A stretch of 59,798 nt of DNA from an uncultured Pelagibacteraceae bacterium (GTDB lineage: Bacteria > Pseudomonadota > Alphaproteobacteria > Pelagibacterales > Pelagibacteraceae). Under the pieces are notes generated by a model that saw nothing but the letters and a program-made list of their open reading frames with translations, did not search any database and had not been told where the DNA came from. The stretch is from positions 96,001 through 155,798 of the forward strand of contig CACHCA010000002.1 of the NCBI GenBank assembly GCA_902578265.1. The letters run 5' to 3'. Shown here one piece after another: positions 17,095-26,087 of this stretch. Made by a program: the position numbers and the translations under genes. Position 1 is the stretch's first letter. Each line of letters starts with the position of its first letter.

Positions 17095-17829
17095 TTAAAC
17101 CCTTCTTTTTATTTTTTTAATAACTTCTATCAAGTTTTTTTTGGTATCTACAGAAATTGAATTATTAGACATTTTGATCATGTGGACATCTAGTCCCAGT
17201 TCTAAAAAACGGATAAGTTCACAATCCTCTATGTTTTCTAAAATAGTTTTTTTTTTGTGTTTTGAAAATATCTTGAGAGCTTTATACGGTAGTGAATATA
17301 TGCAAACTTGCCTCCATGCATGTAAAAAATTACCTTTTTTGTTAATTGGTATTGGAGATCTAGATTGATATAATAACCTACCATCTTTTCTAAATACCAC
17401 CTTGGGTATGTGCTTAGAAAAAAATAACTTTTTATCTATTATTTTTGTATAACCATTAATTATTCTATTAGGGTATCTTTTGGCTGTTTTAATTAATTTT
17501 TTGATATCACCTACATCACAAATTGGTTCATCTCCCTGAATATTGATATAAAAATCTGCTTTAATTTTTTTTGAAACTTCAGAAATTCGATCTGTGCCTG
17601 TAAGACAATTTTTTGATGTTAAAATACAATTTAAATTATTAATTTTACATAATTTTTGAATTCTTTTATCGTCAGTTGCAATAAAAATTTTATCTTTTGC
17701 AACAACTTTCCGACATTGATTGTAGGTTCTAATTATCATTGGAACACCTAATATTTTTATTAGAGGTTTGCCAGGTAGTCTCGAGGAATTATATCTTGCA
17801 GGTATGACAATTATATATTTTTTTTTCAT
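17095..17829 (-). CDS. kdsB: 3-deoxy-manno-octulosonate cytidylyltransferase-like (CMP-ulosonate synthetase)
   Basis: A 244-residue protein with the KdsB signature: I-P-A-R-Y-N-S-S-R-L-P-G-K-P-L (residues 9-23), A-T-D-D near 51-54, I-Q-G-D-E-P near 97-102, and Y-Q-S-R-S-P-I-P near 155-162. KdsB activates Kdo with CTP to CMP-Kdo. This copy sits in a capsule/O-antigen mosaic, near an aldolase gene, rather than with kdsA/lpxK genes. It may be the housekeeping enzyme or a paralogue that activates a different 3-deoxy-ulosonic acid. The divergent gene at 17901 starts 71 bases away. Confidence 0.82.
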   Translation of the reverse strand: MKKKYIIVIPARYNSSRLPGKPLIKILGVPMIIRTYNQCRKVVAKDKIFIATDDKRIQKLCKINNLNCILTSKNCLTGTDRISEVSKKIKADFYINIQGDEPICDVGDIKKLIKTAKRYPNRIINGYTKIIDKKLFFSKHIPKVVFRKDGRLLYQSRSPIPINKKGNFLHAWRQVCIYSLPYKALKIFSKHKKKTILENIEDCELIRFLELGLDVHMIKMSNNSISVDTKKNLIEVIKKIKRRV

Positions 17830-17900
17830 TTTTTAATAATATAAATTAATTAAACATTTACTAAACAATAATTTAATATAAAAAAGATACTAGGCACATA

Positions 17901-18635
17901 ATGATAAATTTTAATAGATCAAATTTTTTCTACGATCCTTTTCCGCATTGTATTTTAAATGATTTTTTGGACAATGATATTTATGAACAAATGTGTACAG
18001 AATATCCTGATCTGAGTTATTTTGAGGAAGTTGAAAGCAAAGAGTCAGATAATAAATTTAAAAAATATAGATTTTCAAATTCATCTGAGAATTTTATAAA
18101 GTTTATAAACACCACAACGGTGACTAGTAGATTTTATAAATACCTCAATTCTGATGAGTTTGTACAAAGTTTAAATAATTTTTTAATTTCAAATCAGGTT
18201 GATTTGAGAATGAATGTTAAACGTAGTAATAAGATAAAACAAATTATCAAAAATTTTTTATTTAGAAAATCAATCATCGATTTTGAATTTTCCTCTATAC
18301 CAATTAAAAATGGATATATTTTGCCTCATACTGATGGAGGTAATAAATTAATAGGATTTGTAATTCCAATTATTGACGATGAAAATATTTTTAAAGTTGA
18401 AAACCTTGGCACTAAAATATTTAAAGCAAAATCGAATAGATATAAATATAATTTTTATAATAAAACAGTCCCGTTTGAAGATGCTGAATTAGTAAGAGAA
18501 TTACCTTTTAAAAAAAATCAAATGTCTTTACACATAAAAACTTTTAACTCACTACATGGAGTTGGCCCAATTATAGATCTGAAAAATGAGAAAGTAGTTT
18601 ATAGAAAAAGTATATCAGTTTTTATATTAAGATAA
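17901..18635 (+). CDS. 2-oxoglutarate/Fe(II) oxygenase-like protein of the glycan cluster
   Basis: A 244-residue protein with a double-stranded beta-helix pattern. A plausible metal triad is H-T-D in L-P-H-T-D-G-G (near residues 142-147) plus a distal His in S-L-H-G-V-G, followed by Y-R-K-S, where Arg would bind 2-oxoglutarate. The N-terminal F-P-H-C-I-L-N-D-F-L pattern is common in prolyl-4-hydroxylase-like sugar or peptide oxygenases. Such enzymes hydroxylate or otherwise oxidise glycan precursors, lipids or proteins. It lies between two minus-strand genes with only one base to the stop of the aldolase gene. The substrate is unknown. Confidence 0.65.
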   Translation: MINFNRSNFFYDPFPHCILNDFLDNDIYEQMCTEYPDLSYFEEVESKESDNKFKKYRFSNSSENFIKFINTTTVTSRFYKYLNSDEFVQSLNNFLISNQVDLRMNVKRSNKIKQIIKNFLFRKSIIDFEFSSIPIKNGYILPHTDGGNKLIGFVIPIIDDENIFKVENLGTKIFKAKSNRYKYNFYNKTVPFEDAELVRELPFKKNQMSLHIKTFNSLHGVGPIIDLKNEKVVYRKSISVFILR

Positions 18636-20174
18636 TTACTGTAGTATTATTTTTGAGTAAAAATTTTCTTTTTTGATGTAATTCTTTATTTTATTTAATA
18701 TTTTCATGTTTGAAACATTTTTTGTTAATCCGTAAATTTTAATTTCTTTAAATTTTTGAGCGATGCAATAACTTAAAGCATATACTAAAACTAGATTTTT
18801 ATCATTTTCACATTGACTTTTTTTAATCTTAAAAGTTTGATTTTTTTTAATATTATAATTAACGATTTTATTATTATTTTTTTTCATAACATTTTTTAAA
18901 ATTTTATAATTTGGCACAACAAGATTAATAGATTTTAGAGATAAAGCTCTCTCAATTTCAGTAAAAATCCTATAAGCGTTACACATAAAAATATAATCAA
19001 GATTTTTATCATTTATAAATTTTACAAAATTAAGTGTAGAGGTCTGATATCCTTTTAATTTTAACTTTTTTAAGTTTATACTTTTCGTTTGTGAATTATC
19101 ACATAAAATTGCTATTTTATCGTTATTTCCATTGTGTTCTTTTTTAAACTTTTTTACATCTAAAAATAAGTTATCGAAAATATTCATATCGTATTGAGTA
19201 GCATTATTTTTTTTGAGAAACTTTAAAATTTTAATTATTCTATCTTTTTTGAATTTTTCTTCCTCCAAAAATCTTTGAATAAAAGTCGGATGAATATTGT
19301 TATGAGCAGAGTAAAGATAGTATCTATTTTTTCCCCATTTATATTTTTTCAAAAGATTTTTCATAAATCTTTTTGAAAAGAAATTTACCTTTTCTAATTC
19401 TCTATATTTTTTTTTATATCTTAAAAAATTTTCTAATTTTAAATTTCCTGCTCCTCTACCCATTCCCATAATAGAGGTATCAATTATTCCAAATCCTGTT
19501 TTTATAGACGCGATAGTATTTTTAAGAGCATTTCCAGTATTATCATGTGAGTGGAAACCCAAGCAATTTAAGTTTATACCCCTACTTTTTATAAATTTAG
19601 AAATATTAATTATTTTATTAGGTGTGCAATTACCAAAACTATCTGCAAGATATAAATAATCTGCACCTATTTTTAGTGACAATTTAAAAAAAGATAAAAT
19701 TTTTTGATTGGATAGTATTGTAAATTTCATTAAGTTTACACAGACAATATAATTATTATTTTTAAGGTACTTAACTATTTTATTTAGATAATGTTTATCA
19801 TTTATATTACACGCAATTCTTACAATTTGAATCAAACTTTTATTTGAGTCATTAAAATTTTTTTTTAGTTTTTTGAAACCATCTTTTCCAATATAATCTG
19901 TTAAGTCTATCATTACTGATATTTTTTTTTCTTTATCAAACTTAAATCGAGATAAATATTTTTCTTCAGAAATTAAAAATTTTCCAACTTTTTTTAATCC
20001 GCTTGGTCCAGACCCAGTATTATCAATAGGTTTTCTAAAACCAATTTCTATTATCTTCACAGATGTATTCGATAATGTTTTTAAATAATTTTTTGCAAAA
20101 TTTGTTGAAAAATCCCAATTATTGTAATAACCACCATCTCTAAGTGTACAATCCAAAATTTTGACATTATCCAT
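18636..20174 (-). CDS. DRE-TIM (HMGL-like) aldolase with uncharacterised C-terminal domain
   Basis: A 512-residue protein. Residues 1-285 form a DRE-TIM metallolyase barrel: L-D-C-T-L-R-D-G-G-Y-Y-N-N-W (6-19), a G-F-R strand, and metal-ligating G-F-H-S-H-D near residue 207, as in 4-hydroxy-2-oxovalerate aldolases and HMG-CoA lyase. Residues 330-512 form a second domain of Rossmann appearance (I-A-I-L-C-D-N, and V-L-V-Y-A-L-S-Y near 470) that I cannot name with confidence. Barrels of this type occur in capsule loci, where they may make 2-keto-3-deoxy acids from pyruvate and an aldehyde. A CMP-ulosonate synthetase gene lies nearby. The precise reaction is unknown. Confidence 0.72.
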   Translation of the reverse strand: MDNVKILDCTLRDGGYYNNWDFSTNFAKNYLKTLSNTSVKIIEIGFRKPIDNTGSGPSGLKKVGKFLISEEKYLSRFKFDKEKKISVMIDLTDYIGKDGFKKLKKNFNDSNKSLIQIVRIACNINDKHYLNKIVKYLKNNNYIVCVNLMKFTILSNQKILSFFKLSLKIGADYLYLADSFGNCTPNKIINISKFIKSRGINLNCLGFHSHDNTGNALKNTIASIKTGFGIIDTSIMGMGRGAGNLKLENFLRYKKKYRELEKVNFFSKRFMKNLLKKYKWGKNRYYLYSAHNNIHPTFIQRFLEEEKFKKDRIIKILKFLKKNNATQYDMNIFDNLFLDVKKFKKEHNGNNDKIAILCDNSQTKSINLKKLKLKGYQTSTLNFVKFINDKNLDYIFMCNAYRIFTEIERALSLKSINLVVPNYKILKNVMKKNNNKIVNYNIKKNQTFKIKKSQCENDKNLVLVYALSYCIAQKFKEIKIYGLTKNVSNMKILNKIKNYIKKENFYSKIILQ

Positions 20175-20211
20175 ATGTAAATACTAATTTATTTTAATAA
20201 TACAATCAATC

Positions 20212-21498
20212 ATGATTATTCATAAAAAAATTTTAAACCAATTTTATAAAATTGAAAAAAAATATTTTAGAGACTCAAGTTACAATATATCTAAAAATTA
20301 TTTACATATTCTTTTACTTAATAAAAATTTTAATTTCAGAAAAATTTCATTTTTAGGTTTTGTGTTTAATATTGTACTTTTATTATTATCTTTTAACACA
20401 ATTCTTTTTTGTAAAATTAAAAGGATTAAACATGCGAATTATTTTATAGTTCACAAGGGTCAAAAAGGAAAGTTCGATTTTAGAAGTAATTACATTTTAG
20501 AAAACTATGAATTTAAGAAATCATTAAATATAATAAGATGTAGCTCTTTTTTAGACAGTTTAAAAGCATATTTTATATATCCTAATGTGATTTTTTATCT
20601 ATCTTTTGATTATTTCAATAATTATTTTTTTTATAAAAAAAGTTCTTTAATTGATAATTATAAAATTTTACATGAAAAAGAAAAAAAAAATTTCCAAACG
20701 ATAAAAAAAATTTTTAAATTCCTTAAAATAGAAAAATTTTTAAGTATTGATGACCAAAGGGTAATTCAATCATTTCTAAAAGCTTGTTACGAATTGAATA
20801 TAGAGACATTCGGCTATATGCATTATAAATTTTCAAAATATGTAATTGGAATAAAATATTTATGTTTTGATAATTTTATTGTTTGGTCAAATTATTTTAA
20901 AAATAAATTAATAGAAGTTAATAAAGATTATATAAGAAAAAAAATTTTTATAAGTGGATATCCTCAAAAAAAAATTTCAAAAAAAATAAATAAAGATGTT
21001 ATAAATATACTTTATCTTTTTGATTTAGATTTAAATTTTAAAATAGTTAGCAATCTTTTGAAAAGACTAAATAAAAGTAAGAAAATAAATATATATGTTA
21101 AACTAAAGCCCCAAAGAATAGAGACTAAATGGGATAACTTTTGTAAAAAAGAAAATATTAGATATTTTAAATTTCAGAATTTAGATCAAATAAACAAAGA
21201 AATAAGATTCAATTATTTTATTGCTACAATTTCTACCGCGATTTTAGAGTCTACATTATATAAAGCTATTCCATTAAAACTTCATTCTAGCAATGATTTT
21301 GCAGATGATCTTTTTCAAGATAAAGTTGTATTTAAAGTAAATAACTTTAAGGATATTACTAAAATTAGTCAAAGTAAGTTTGTAAAAAAAGATTTAAATA
21401 GAATATTTCGCAAAGTATGGGGCTTAAAGAAGTACAATTCAAATAATATCAAAAAATACCTTTCAAATTATTTTTATAGCATTAAGAGTCGGATATAA
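20212..21498 (+). CDS. Putative GT-B glycosyltransferase / capsule-type transferase
   Basis: A 428-residue Lys/Phe/Ile-rich protein. A hydrophobic segment near residues 45-65 may anchor it to the membrane. The second half looks like a GT-B C-terminal domain of the CDP-glycerol glycerophosphotransferase/KpsC-like sort: G-Y-M-H followed by F-I-V-W-S-N-Y-F-K, then I-S-G-Y-P, a strand-rich K-L-K-P segment, and A-T-I-S-T-A-I-L-E-S-T-L-Y near residue 343, the usual Ser/Thr-Glu end motif. Confident family placement needs profile comparison. Its stop overlaps the start of the nucleotide-sugar dehydrogenase by one base, so the two are co-expressed. Confidence 0.55.
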   Translation: MIIHKKILNQFYKIEKKYFRDSSYNISKNYLHILLLNKNFNFRKISFLGFVFNIVLLLLSFNTILFCKIKRIKHANYFIVHKGQKGKFDFRSNYILENYEFKKSLNIIRCSSFLDSLKAYFIYPNVIFYLSFDYFNNYFFYKKSSLIDNYKILHEKEKKNFQTIKKIFKFLKIEKFLSIDDQRVIQSFLKACYELNIETFGYMHYKFSKYVIGIKYLCFDNFIVWSNYFKNKLIEVNKDYIRKKIFISGYPQKKISKKINKDVINILYLFDLDLNFKIVSNLLKRLNKSKKINIYVKLKPQRIETKWDNFCKKENIRYFKFQNLDQINKEIRFNYFIATISTAILESTLYKAIPLKLHSSNDFADDLFQDKVVFKVNNFKDITKISQSKFVKKDLNRIFRKVWGLKKYNSNNIKKYLSNYFYSIKSRI

Positions 21499-22703
21499 TG
21501 ATTATTAAACCATCTATTATCGGGTTAGGGTATGTAGGTTTACCATTATTTCTCAAATTACAAAAAAAATTTAATTGTGTTGGTTTTGATAATGATATTC
21601 TAAGAGTGAAAACTTTACAAAAAGGATTGGATGCGAATAAAGAATACACAAAAAAAGAATTACACCTAAAGAATAAATCTATATTTACATCAAATATTGA
21701 AGACCTAAAGGAAAGCAATTTTTTTATTGTTGCAGTTCCTACTCCAGTATTTCAAAATAATTCACCAAATTTAAAATATATAAAAAAAAGTTGTCAGTTA
21801 ATTGGCAAAGTCCTTAAGAAGAATGATATAGTTTTTTTTGAATCTACTTTCTATCCAGGAATTACCGAAAATTATTGCGCTAAACTTTTAGAAAAATACT
21901 CAAAGCTCAAATCAAATAAAAATTTTTTTGTTGGATATTCTCCAGAAAGAATTAATCCAGGTGACAAAGAACATTCTGTTGATAAGATAAATAAGATTGT
22001 TTCGATTACTGGTTTAAAAAATTTAAAAATTGCAAAACAAGTATATGGAAGCGTTACCAAACAAATTTCACTTACAAATAACATTAAAGAAGCCGAAAGT
22101 GCAAAAGTAATAGAAAATATTCAAAGAGACTTGAATATTGGGTTAATGAATGAGATTTATAAGGTGTGCTATAAATCGAATATAAATTTTTCAAATGTAA
22201 TAAAATTGGCCTCAACAAAATGGAATTTTTTAAAATTTGATCCTGGTTTAGTCGGTGGACATTGTCTTCCAGTTGACCCTTATTACTACTCCAGTTTTGC
22301 TAAGAAAAAAGGGATAAAAACAGAGGTCATTTTGTCAGGAAGAAAAATTAACAACTCAATGTATCTATTTATGTATGACAAAATAATTAAAGAAATAAAA
22401 AGCTTTAAATTAAATTTAAAAAAAACCAAAATTTTAGTTTTAGGCCTAACTTACAAAAAAAATGTATCTGATATTAGAAATTCTTTTGCACTTAAATTAT
22501 ATAAATTATTAAAAAAAAAAATTAAGAATCTTGATGTATGTGATCCACTTTTAGCAAAAAAAAAGGTAAAAAATATCAATATATTGAAAAATTTTAATGT
22601 TAATGATTATGAATTGATATTAAATTTTGTAGATCATGATATTTTTAAAAAAAAAATTTTAAAAATTAAAAAGATTAATAAAAAATATTTAGATTTATTT
22701 TGA
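21498..22703 (+). CDS. UDP-N-acetylhexosamine (uronate-forming) dehydrogenase, VipA/TviB/WbpA-like
   Basis: A 401-residue UDP-glucose/GDP-mannose dehydrogenase-family protein with all three domains. The N-terminal NAD motif is I-G-L-G-Y-V-G-L-P (residues 8-16), with A-V-P-T-P near 77, E-S-T-F-Y-P-G near 116, S-P-E-R-I-N-P-G-D near 150, and the catalytic cysteine in V-G-G-H-C-L-P-V-D-P-Y near 250-260. Family members with S-P-E-R-I-N-P-G-D and G-H-C-x-x-V-D-P-Y-Y oxidise UDP-GlcNAc or UDP-GalNAc to the uronic acid. It would supply an acidic amino sugar for the polymer. The next gene starts four bases downstream at a TTG. Confidence 0.85.
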   Translation: MIIKPSIIGLGYVGLPLFLKLQKKFNCVGFDNDILRVKTLQKGLDANKEYTKKELHLKNKSIFTSNIEDLKESNFFIVAVPTPVFQNNSPNLKYIKKSCQLIGKVLKKNDIVFFESTFYPGITENYCAKLLEKYSKLKSNKNFFVGYSPERINPGDKEHSVDKINKIVSITGLKNLKIAKQVYGSVTKQISLTNNIKEAESAKVIENIQRDLNIGLMNEIYKVCYKSNINFSNVIKLASTKWNFLKFDPGLVGGHCLPVDPYYYSSFAKKKGIKTEVILSGRKINNSMYLFMYDKIIKEIKSFKLNLKKTKILVLGLTYKKNVSDIRNSFALKLYKLLKKKIKNLDVCDPLLAKKKVKNINILKNFNVNDYELILNFVDHDIFKKKILKIKKINKKYLDLF

Positions 22704-22707
22704 TATT

Positions 22708-23823
22708 TTGTTAAAAAAAATTATTTATATTACCGATTTATCGTTACCTTCAAATAAAGCACAAGCTGTTCATATTTTTAAACTATTAGATAACTCTCTA
22801 AAATTTTTAAATAAAGCAATTTTAATATGCCCAAATTTGAAAAAAAATGTTGAAAAGGGATTTTTTAAAAAATATTTTAATTTACATAGTAACAAAAACA
22901 TAGAAGTCAAAAACGTTTTTAGAGGTATTTATTTAAATTCATTTTTAAAAAGGTTTATTTTTGGTCTTAAAGTTGGAATACAATTAAGAAATGAAAAAAG
23001 CTTAATTATTTCAAGAAGTTTAATGTCAAGTTTCTTTCTATCATTATTAAAGACGAATCATTTTTTAGAAATTCATCAAGAAATTAAAGGTCTCACAAAA
23101 TTTTTGTTTTTAAACTTAAACTTTATAAATTCAAAATATATAACTAAAGTAATTTTTATATCTAATAATTTATCTAAATTTTTTAATTTAAAAAAAAATA
23201 ATTTTATCGTTTTACATGATGCTTGTGACTTAAGAGATTTTAAGGTGAAAAATAAAATTAGAAAAAATATAAAAAAAATTTTTTATTTAGGTAGTTTTTA
23301 TAAGGGCCGAGGGATCGATGTAATAAGAAAATTATCTAGATTAACACCAGAATATGATTATTACTTATATGGTTTGAGGGATGAAAAAGTCAGTTCATCT
23401 AAAAATTTTAAAGTATATCCTATTGTAAGTTATAGTGAATCAATTAAGTTAGTTAAATCAGCAGATATTCTTCTAATGCCTTATCAATCAAAAGTTTCTA
23501 TAAACTCAGATAATTTTAATGATGATATTTCAAAATATATTTCACCCTTAAAAATGTTCGAATATTTGGCTACTGGAATTCCAATTATAAGTTCAGATTT
23601 AAAGGTTTTAAGAGAGATTTTAAAAAACCAAAAGAATTCAATTTTAATTAGAAATTATACAAATCCATTTGCTTGGAAGAGAGAAATTTACAATTTATCA
23701 AATAATTATACTTTAAGAAAATTTATTTCAAAAAATTCTTTGGCAACTGCAGCAAGAAATAGTTGGGAAGAAAGATTTAAAAAAATTTATAATTTATATC
23801 AACACAATATTAAGAATGATTAA
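22708..23823 (+). CDS. GT4-family glycosyltransferase
   Basis: A 371-residue GT-B protein starting at TTG, four bases after the dehydrogenase stop; no better ATG precedes the first strand I-I-Y-I-T-D. The C-terminal domain carries F-Y-L-G-S-F-Y-K-G-R-G near residue 190, the S-A-D-I-L-L-M-P-Y loop near 253, and a nucleotide-sugar-binding S-P-L-K-M-F-E-Y-L-A-T-G-I-P motif near 278-291. These are typical of GT4 retaining transferases. It overlaps the following gene by eight bases. The sugar transferred is unknown. Confidence 0.82.
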   Translation: MLKKIIYITDLSLPSNKAQAVHIFKLLDNSLKFLNKAILICPNLKKNVEKGFFKKYFNLHSNKNIEVKNVFRGIYLNSFLKRFIFGLKVGIQLRNEKSLIISRSLMSSFFLSLLKTNHFLEIHQEIKGLTKFLFLNLNFINSKYITKVIFISNNLSKFFNLKKNNFIVLHDACDLRDFKVKNKIRKNIKKIFYLGSFYKGRGIDVIRKLSRLTPEYDYYLYGLRDEKVSSSKNFKVYPIVSYSESIKLVKSADILLMPYQSKVSINSDNFNDDISKYISPLKMFEYLATGIPIISSDLKVLREILKNQKNSILIRNYTNPFAWKREIYNLSNNYTLRKFISKNSLATAARNSWEERFKKIYNLYQHNIKND

Positions 23824-24949
23824 AATTGGAATAATCAATAAAGGACCTGTTTTAAATTGGGGAAAAAATTTCGGTTATTGGTTCATACTAAAATATTTTA
23901 GAGATGAGTTAAAAGAAGCAGGTTATGATATTACATTTTTTGATAATTTTAGTAAAAAATTTTTCGACTCAGACTTCATAATCATAGATAGTAGACTGAT
24001 AACAGACACATATTCAAACAAAATAAAAAAAAGATTTGGTTTAGGCGTGAATTATGATTTTTTAGAATATGTTTTGGAAATTTCAAAAAAAAATTCAAAT
24101 ATAGTATGGCTTGATTTGACCGACAGTTCAGGAACTACATCATTTGAGGTTCTACCATATGTTAAAAAGTACGTCAAAAAACAATTTTATAAGGATAAAA
24201 ATTTTTATAGAAAAAGTTTTTTTAGGGATAGATATTATGCTGACTTTTATCAAAAAAAATTTTTTTTAGAAAAAGATATTAAATTTAATGTCCATACTTT
24301 ATTAAATGAATATGATGATAAATTAATTCTAGGTTGGAATATTGGTGTTGGAAATTTTTTTGATATAATTAATAGCAATATTTCAAATAAGTATCTATCT
24401 TTATTTAAATCATTGGTCGGTAATGATTTTAAAAAATTATATAAAAATTGTTTAGGTTTTTATTTTGATAAGCAAAAATCTCACGATGTATTTTGCAGTT
24501 TTAATTTACGGAAAAATGAGGATAAAAAATCAATTCATTTTCAAAGAAAAAGAGTTTTCTCCATCTTAAATGAACGTTATAAGCTTTCAAGTAGCAGGTT
24601 AAATCATAAAACTTATTTAAATAGACTGATGCAATCTAAAGTTTCAGTTGGTGCATTTGGATGGGGTGAGGTTTGTTATAGAGAGTTCGAAGCAATCAAA
24701 ATGGGTGCTGCTGTAGTTTTCCCTAAGGTTGATTATTTAGAAACATGGCCAAATATTTATCGAGATAATTTTTCATATTTAAGTTATGAATTAGATTTTT
24801 CTAACCTTATTGAGAGAATAGAAATGATACTCAACGATAAAGATTTACGTGAAAATTTAGTTGAAAACTCTCAAACAATTTATAAGAATGTTTATTCTGA
24901 AAAAGGATTAAATTATATTATAGATTTTTTCAAAAAAATTACCAGTTAA
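23816..24949 (+). CDS. GT-B-like putative glycosyltransferase
   Basis: A 377-residue protein starting inside the previous gene. The recognisable part is the C-terminal half: G-A-F-G-W-G-E-V-C-Y-R-E-F-E-A-I-K-M-G (near residues 279-297) followed by a hydrophobic A-A-V-V-F-P-K strand. This resembles the donor-binding end of GT-B enzymes in which Glu contacts the nucleotide sugar. The N-terminal half has a strand D-F-I-I-I-D-S-R and many aromatic residues but no family motif I can name. Co-expression with the dehydrogenase and GT4 genes suggests action on the same repeat unit. Confidence 0.55.
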   Translation: MIKIGIINKGPVLNWGKNFGYWFILKYFRDELKEAGYDITFFDNFSKKFFDSDFIIIDSRLITDTYSNKIKKRFGLGVNYDFLEYVLEISKKNSNIVWLDLTDSSGTTSFEVLPYVKKYVKKQFYKDKNFYRKSFFRDRYYADFYQKKFFLEKDIKFNVHTLLNEYDDKLILGWNIGVGNFFDIINSNISNKYLSLFKSLVGNDFKKLYKNCLGFYFDKQKSHDVFCSFNLRKNEDKKSIHFQRKRVFSILNERYKLSSSRLNHKTYLNRLMQSKVSVGAFGWGEVCYREFEAIKMGAAVVFPKVDYLETWPNIYRDNFSYLSYELDFSNLIERIEMILNDKDLRENLVENSQTIYKNVYSEKGLNYIIDFFKKITS

Positions 24950-24983
24950 TGAACTTAAAAAAAAATTTACGATAATTTGTGGA

Positions 24984-26087
24984 TTAAACTTTTTCAAATA
25001 ATTTGGAGTATTCTTTTACATTTTTACTTAATAAGAAATTACTTAGTTTTATTTTTTGCTTTCTATATTTATATTTGAAATGATCAAAATTTCTTAAAAT
25101 CTTTTTTATTTTAAGTGATAAATCATAACTATTATTTGTTAAAAATAATTGACCAAACCTTCCATTCGCCAAAATTTCACAATTTCCACCAGGACAGTTA
25201 GATGCGATTACAATTAAATCATTATTTAATGCCTCTATTATTGAATTGCTACAACCCTCAAAAAATGATGGAGATATAAGTATATCAAACTTTTTAATGT
25301 CTTTAAGAACATTATTTGTATGATTTTTAAATAAAATTTTATCACTTAAATCAAATTTTTTTGAAAGCGAAATTAATTTTTCTTTTAAATTTCCATTACC
25401 ATAAATTGTTAAAGATACATTTTCATTTTTTAGATAATTTAACGAATTAATTGCGCACTCAATGTTTTTTTCAATAGTCAGTCTGCTAAAACATACCATT
25501 TCAAGCTTTTTTTTTGAAATTTTTCTTAGTTTTTTTCGTTTAAGAATTTTTGTTATTGATGGAGGATAGATAACTTTAACATTCTTTTTTAGATTCTTAG
25601 GAAAGCCTTTTTTAATACCTGATGAGTTTGCAACAATTGTGTCTGATAATGGGTAAATAAATTTTATTAAAAATTTTATAATTTTTTTTTTTAAAAAATC
25701 TTTAATTGAAAAAAAAATATCTAATTCTTCTAATGGTGTTCTCTCAACTAAAATAATCCTAAGACCATTAATTCGTCTTGCTATTAGTGTTAGAATAATA
25801 TTATTATAATGAATATTTGATATTAGTATGTTTTTACAACTATCTTGAAAACATTTTTCTATTGTATTTTTTATATCCTTTATTGAAAAAAATAGTTTTC
25901 TATTTTTAAGTTCATGGACATCTATGTTATTCCTTTTAAATATTTTTGAATATGCACATTTACCCAAACTTATAATTGTTATTTTATATTCTTTTTGTGA
26001 TAGGTTTAAACATAGTTTTGATATTGAATTTCCAGCTCCGCCAGATGAAAAATTAGACATAAAAAAAATTAAATTTTTTTTAATCAT
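24984..26087 (-). CDS. GT4-family glycosyltransferase
   Basis: A 367-residue GT-B protein. The N-terminal glycine-rich acceptor loop is S-S-G-G-A-G-N-S (near residues 14-21), and the C-terminal domain has C-F-S-R-L-T-I-E-K-N, Y-G-N-G-N-L-K-E-K-L and the S-P-S-F-F-E-G-C-S-N-S-I-I-E-A motif of GT4 (catalytic-type EGxxNxxxE). It is downstream of another GT4 gene on the same strand with a four-base overlap, so the two are translationally coupled and likely add consecutive residues. The sequence does not identify the sugar. Confidence 0.85.
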   Translation of the reverse strand: MIKKNLIFFMSNFSSGGAGNSISKLCLNLSQKEYKITIISLGKCAYSKIFKRNNIDVHELKNRKLFFSIKDIKNTIEKCFQDSCKNILISNIHYNNIILTLIARRINGLRIILVERTPLEELDIFFSIKDFLKKKIIKFLIKFIYPLSDTIVANSSGIKKGFPKNLKKNVKVIYPPSITKILKRKKLRKISKKKLEMVCFSRLTIEKNIECAINSLNYLKNENVSLTIYGNGNLKEKLISLSKKFDLSDKILFKNHTNNVLKDIKKFDILISPSFFEGCSNSIIEALNNDLIVIASNCPGGNCEILANGRFGQLFLTNNSYDLSLKIKKILRNFDHFKYKYRKQKIKLSNFLLSKNVKEYSKLFEKV

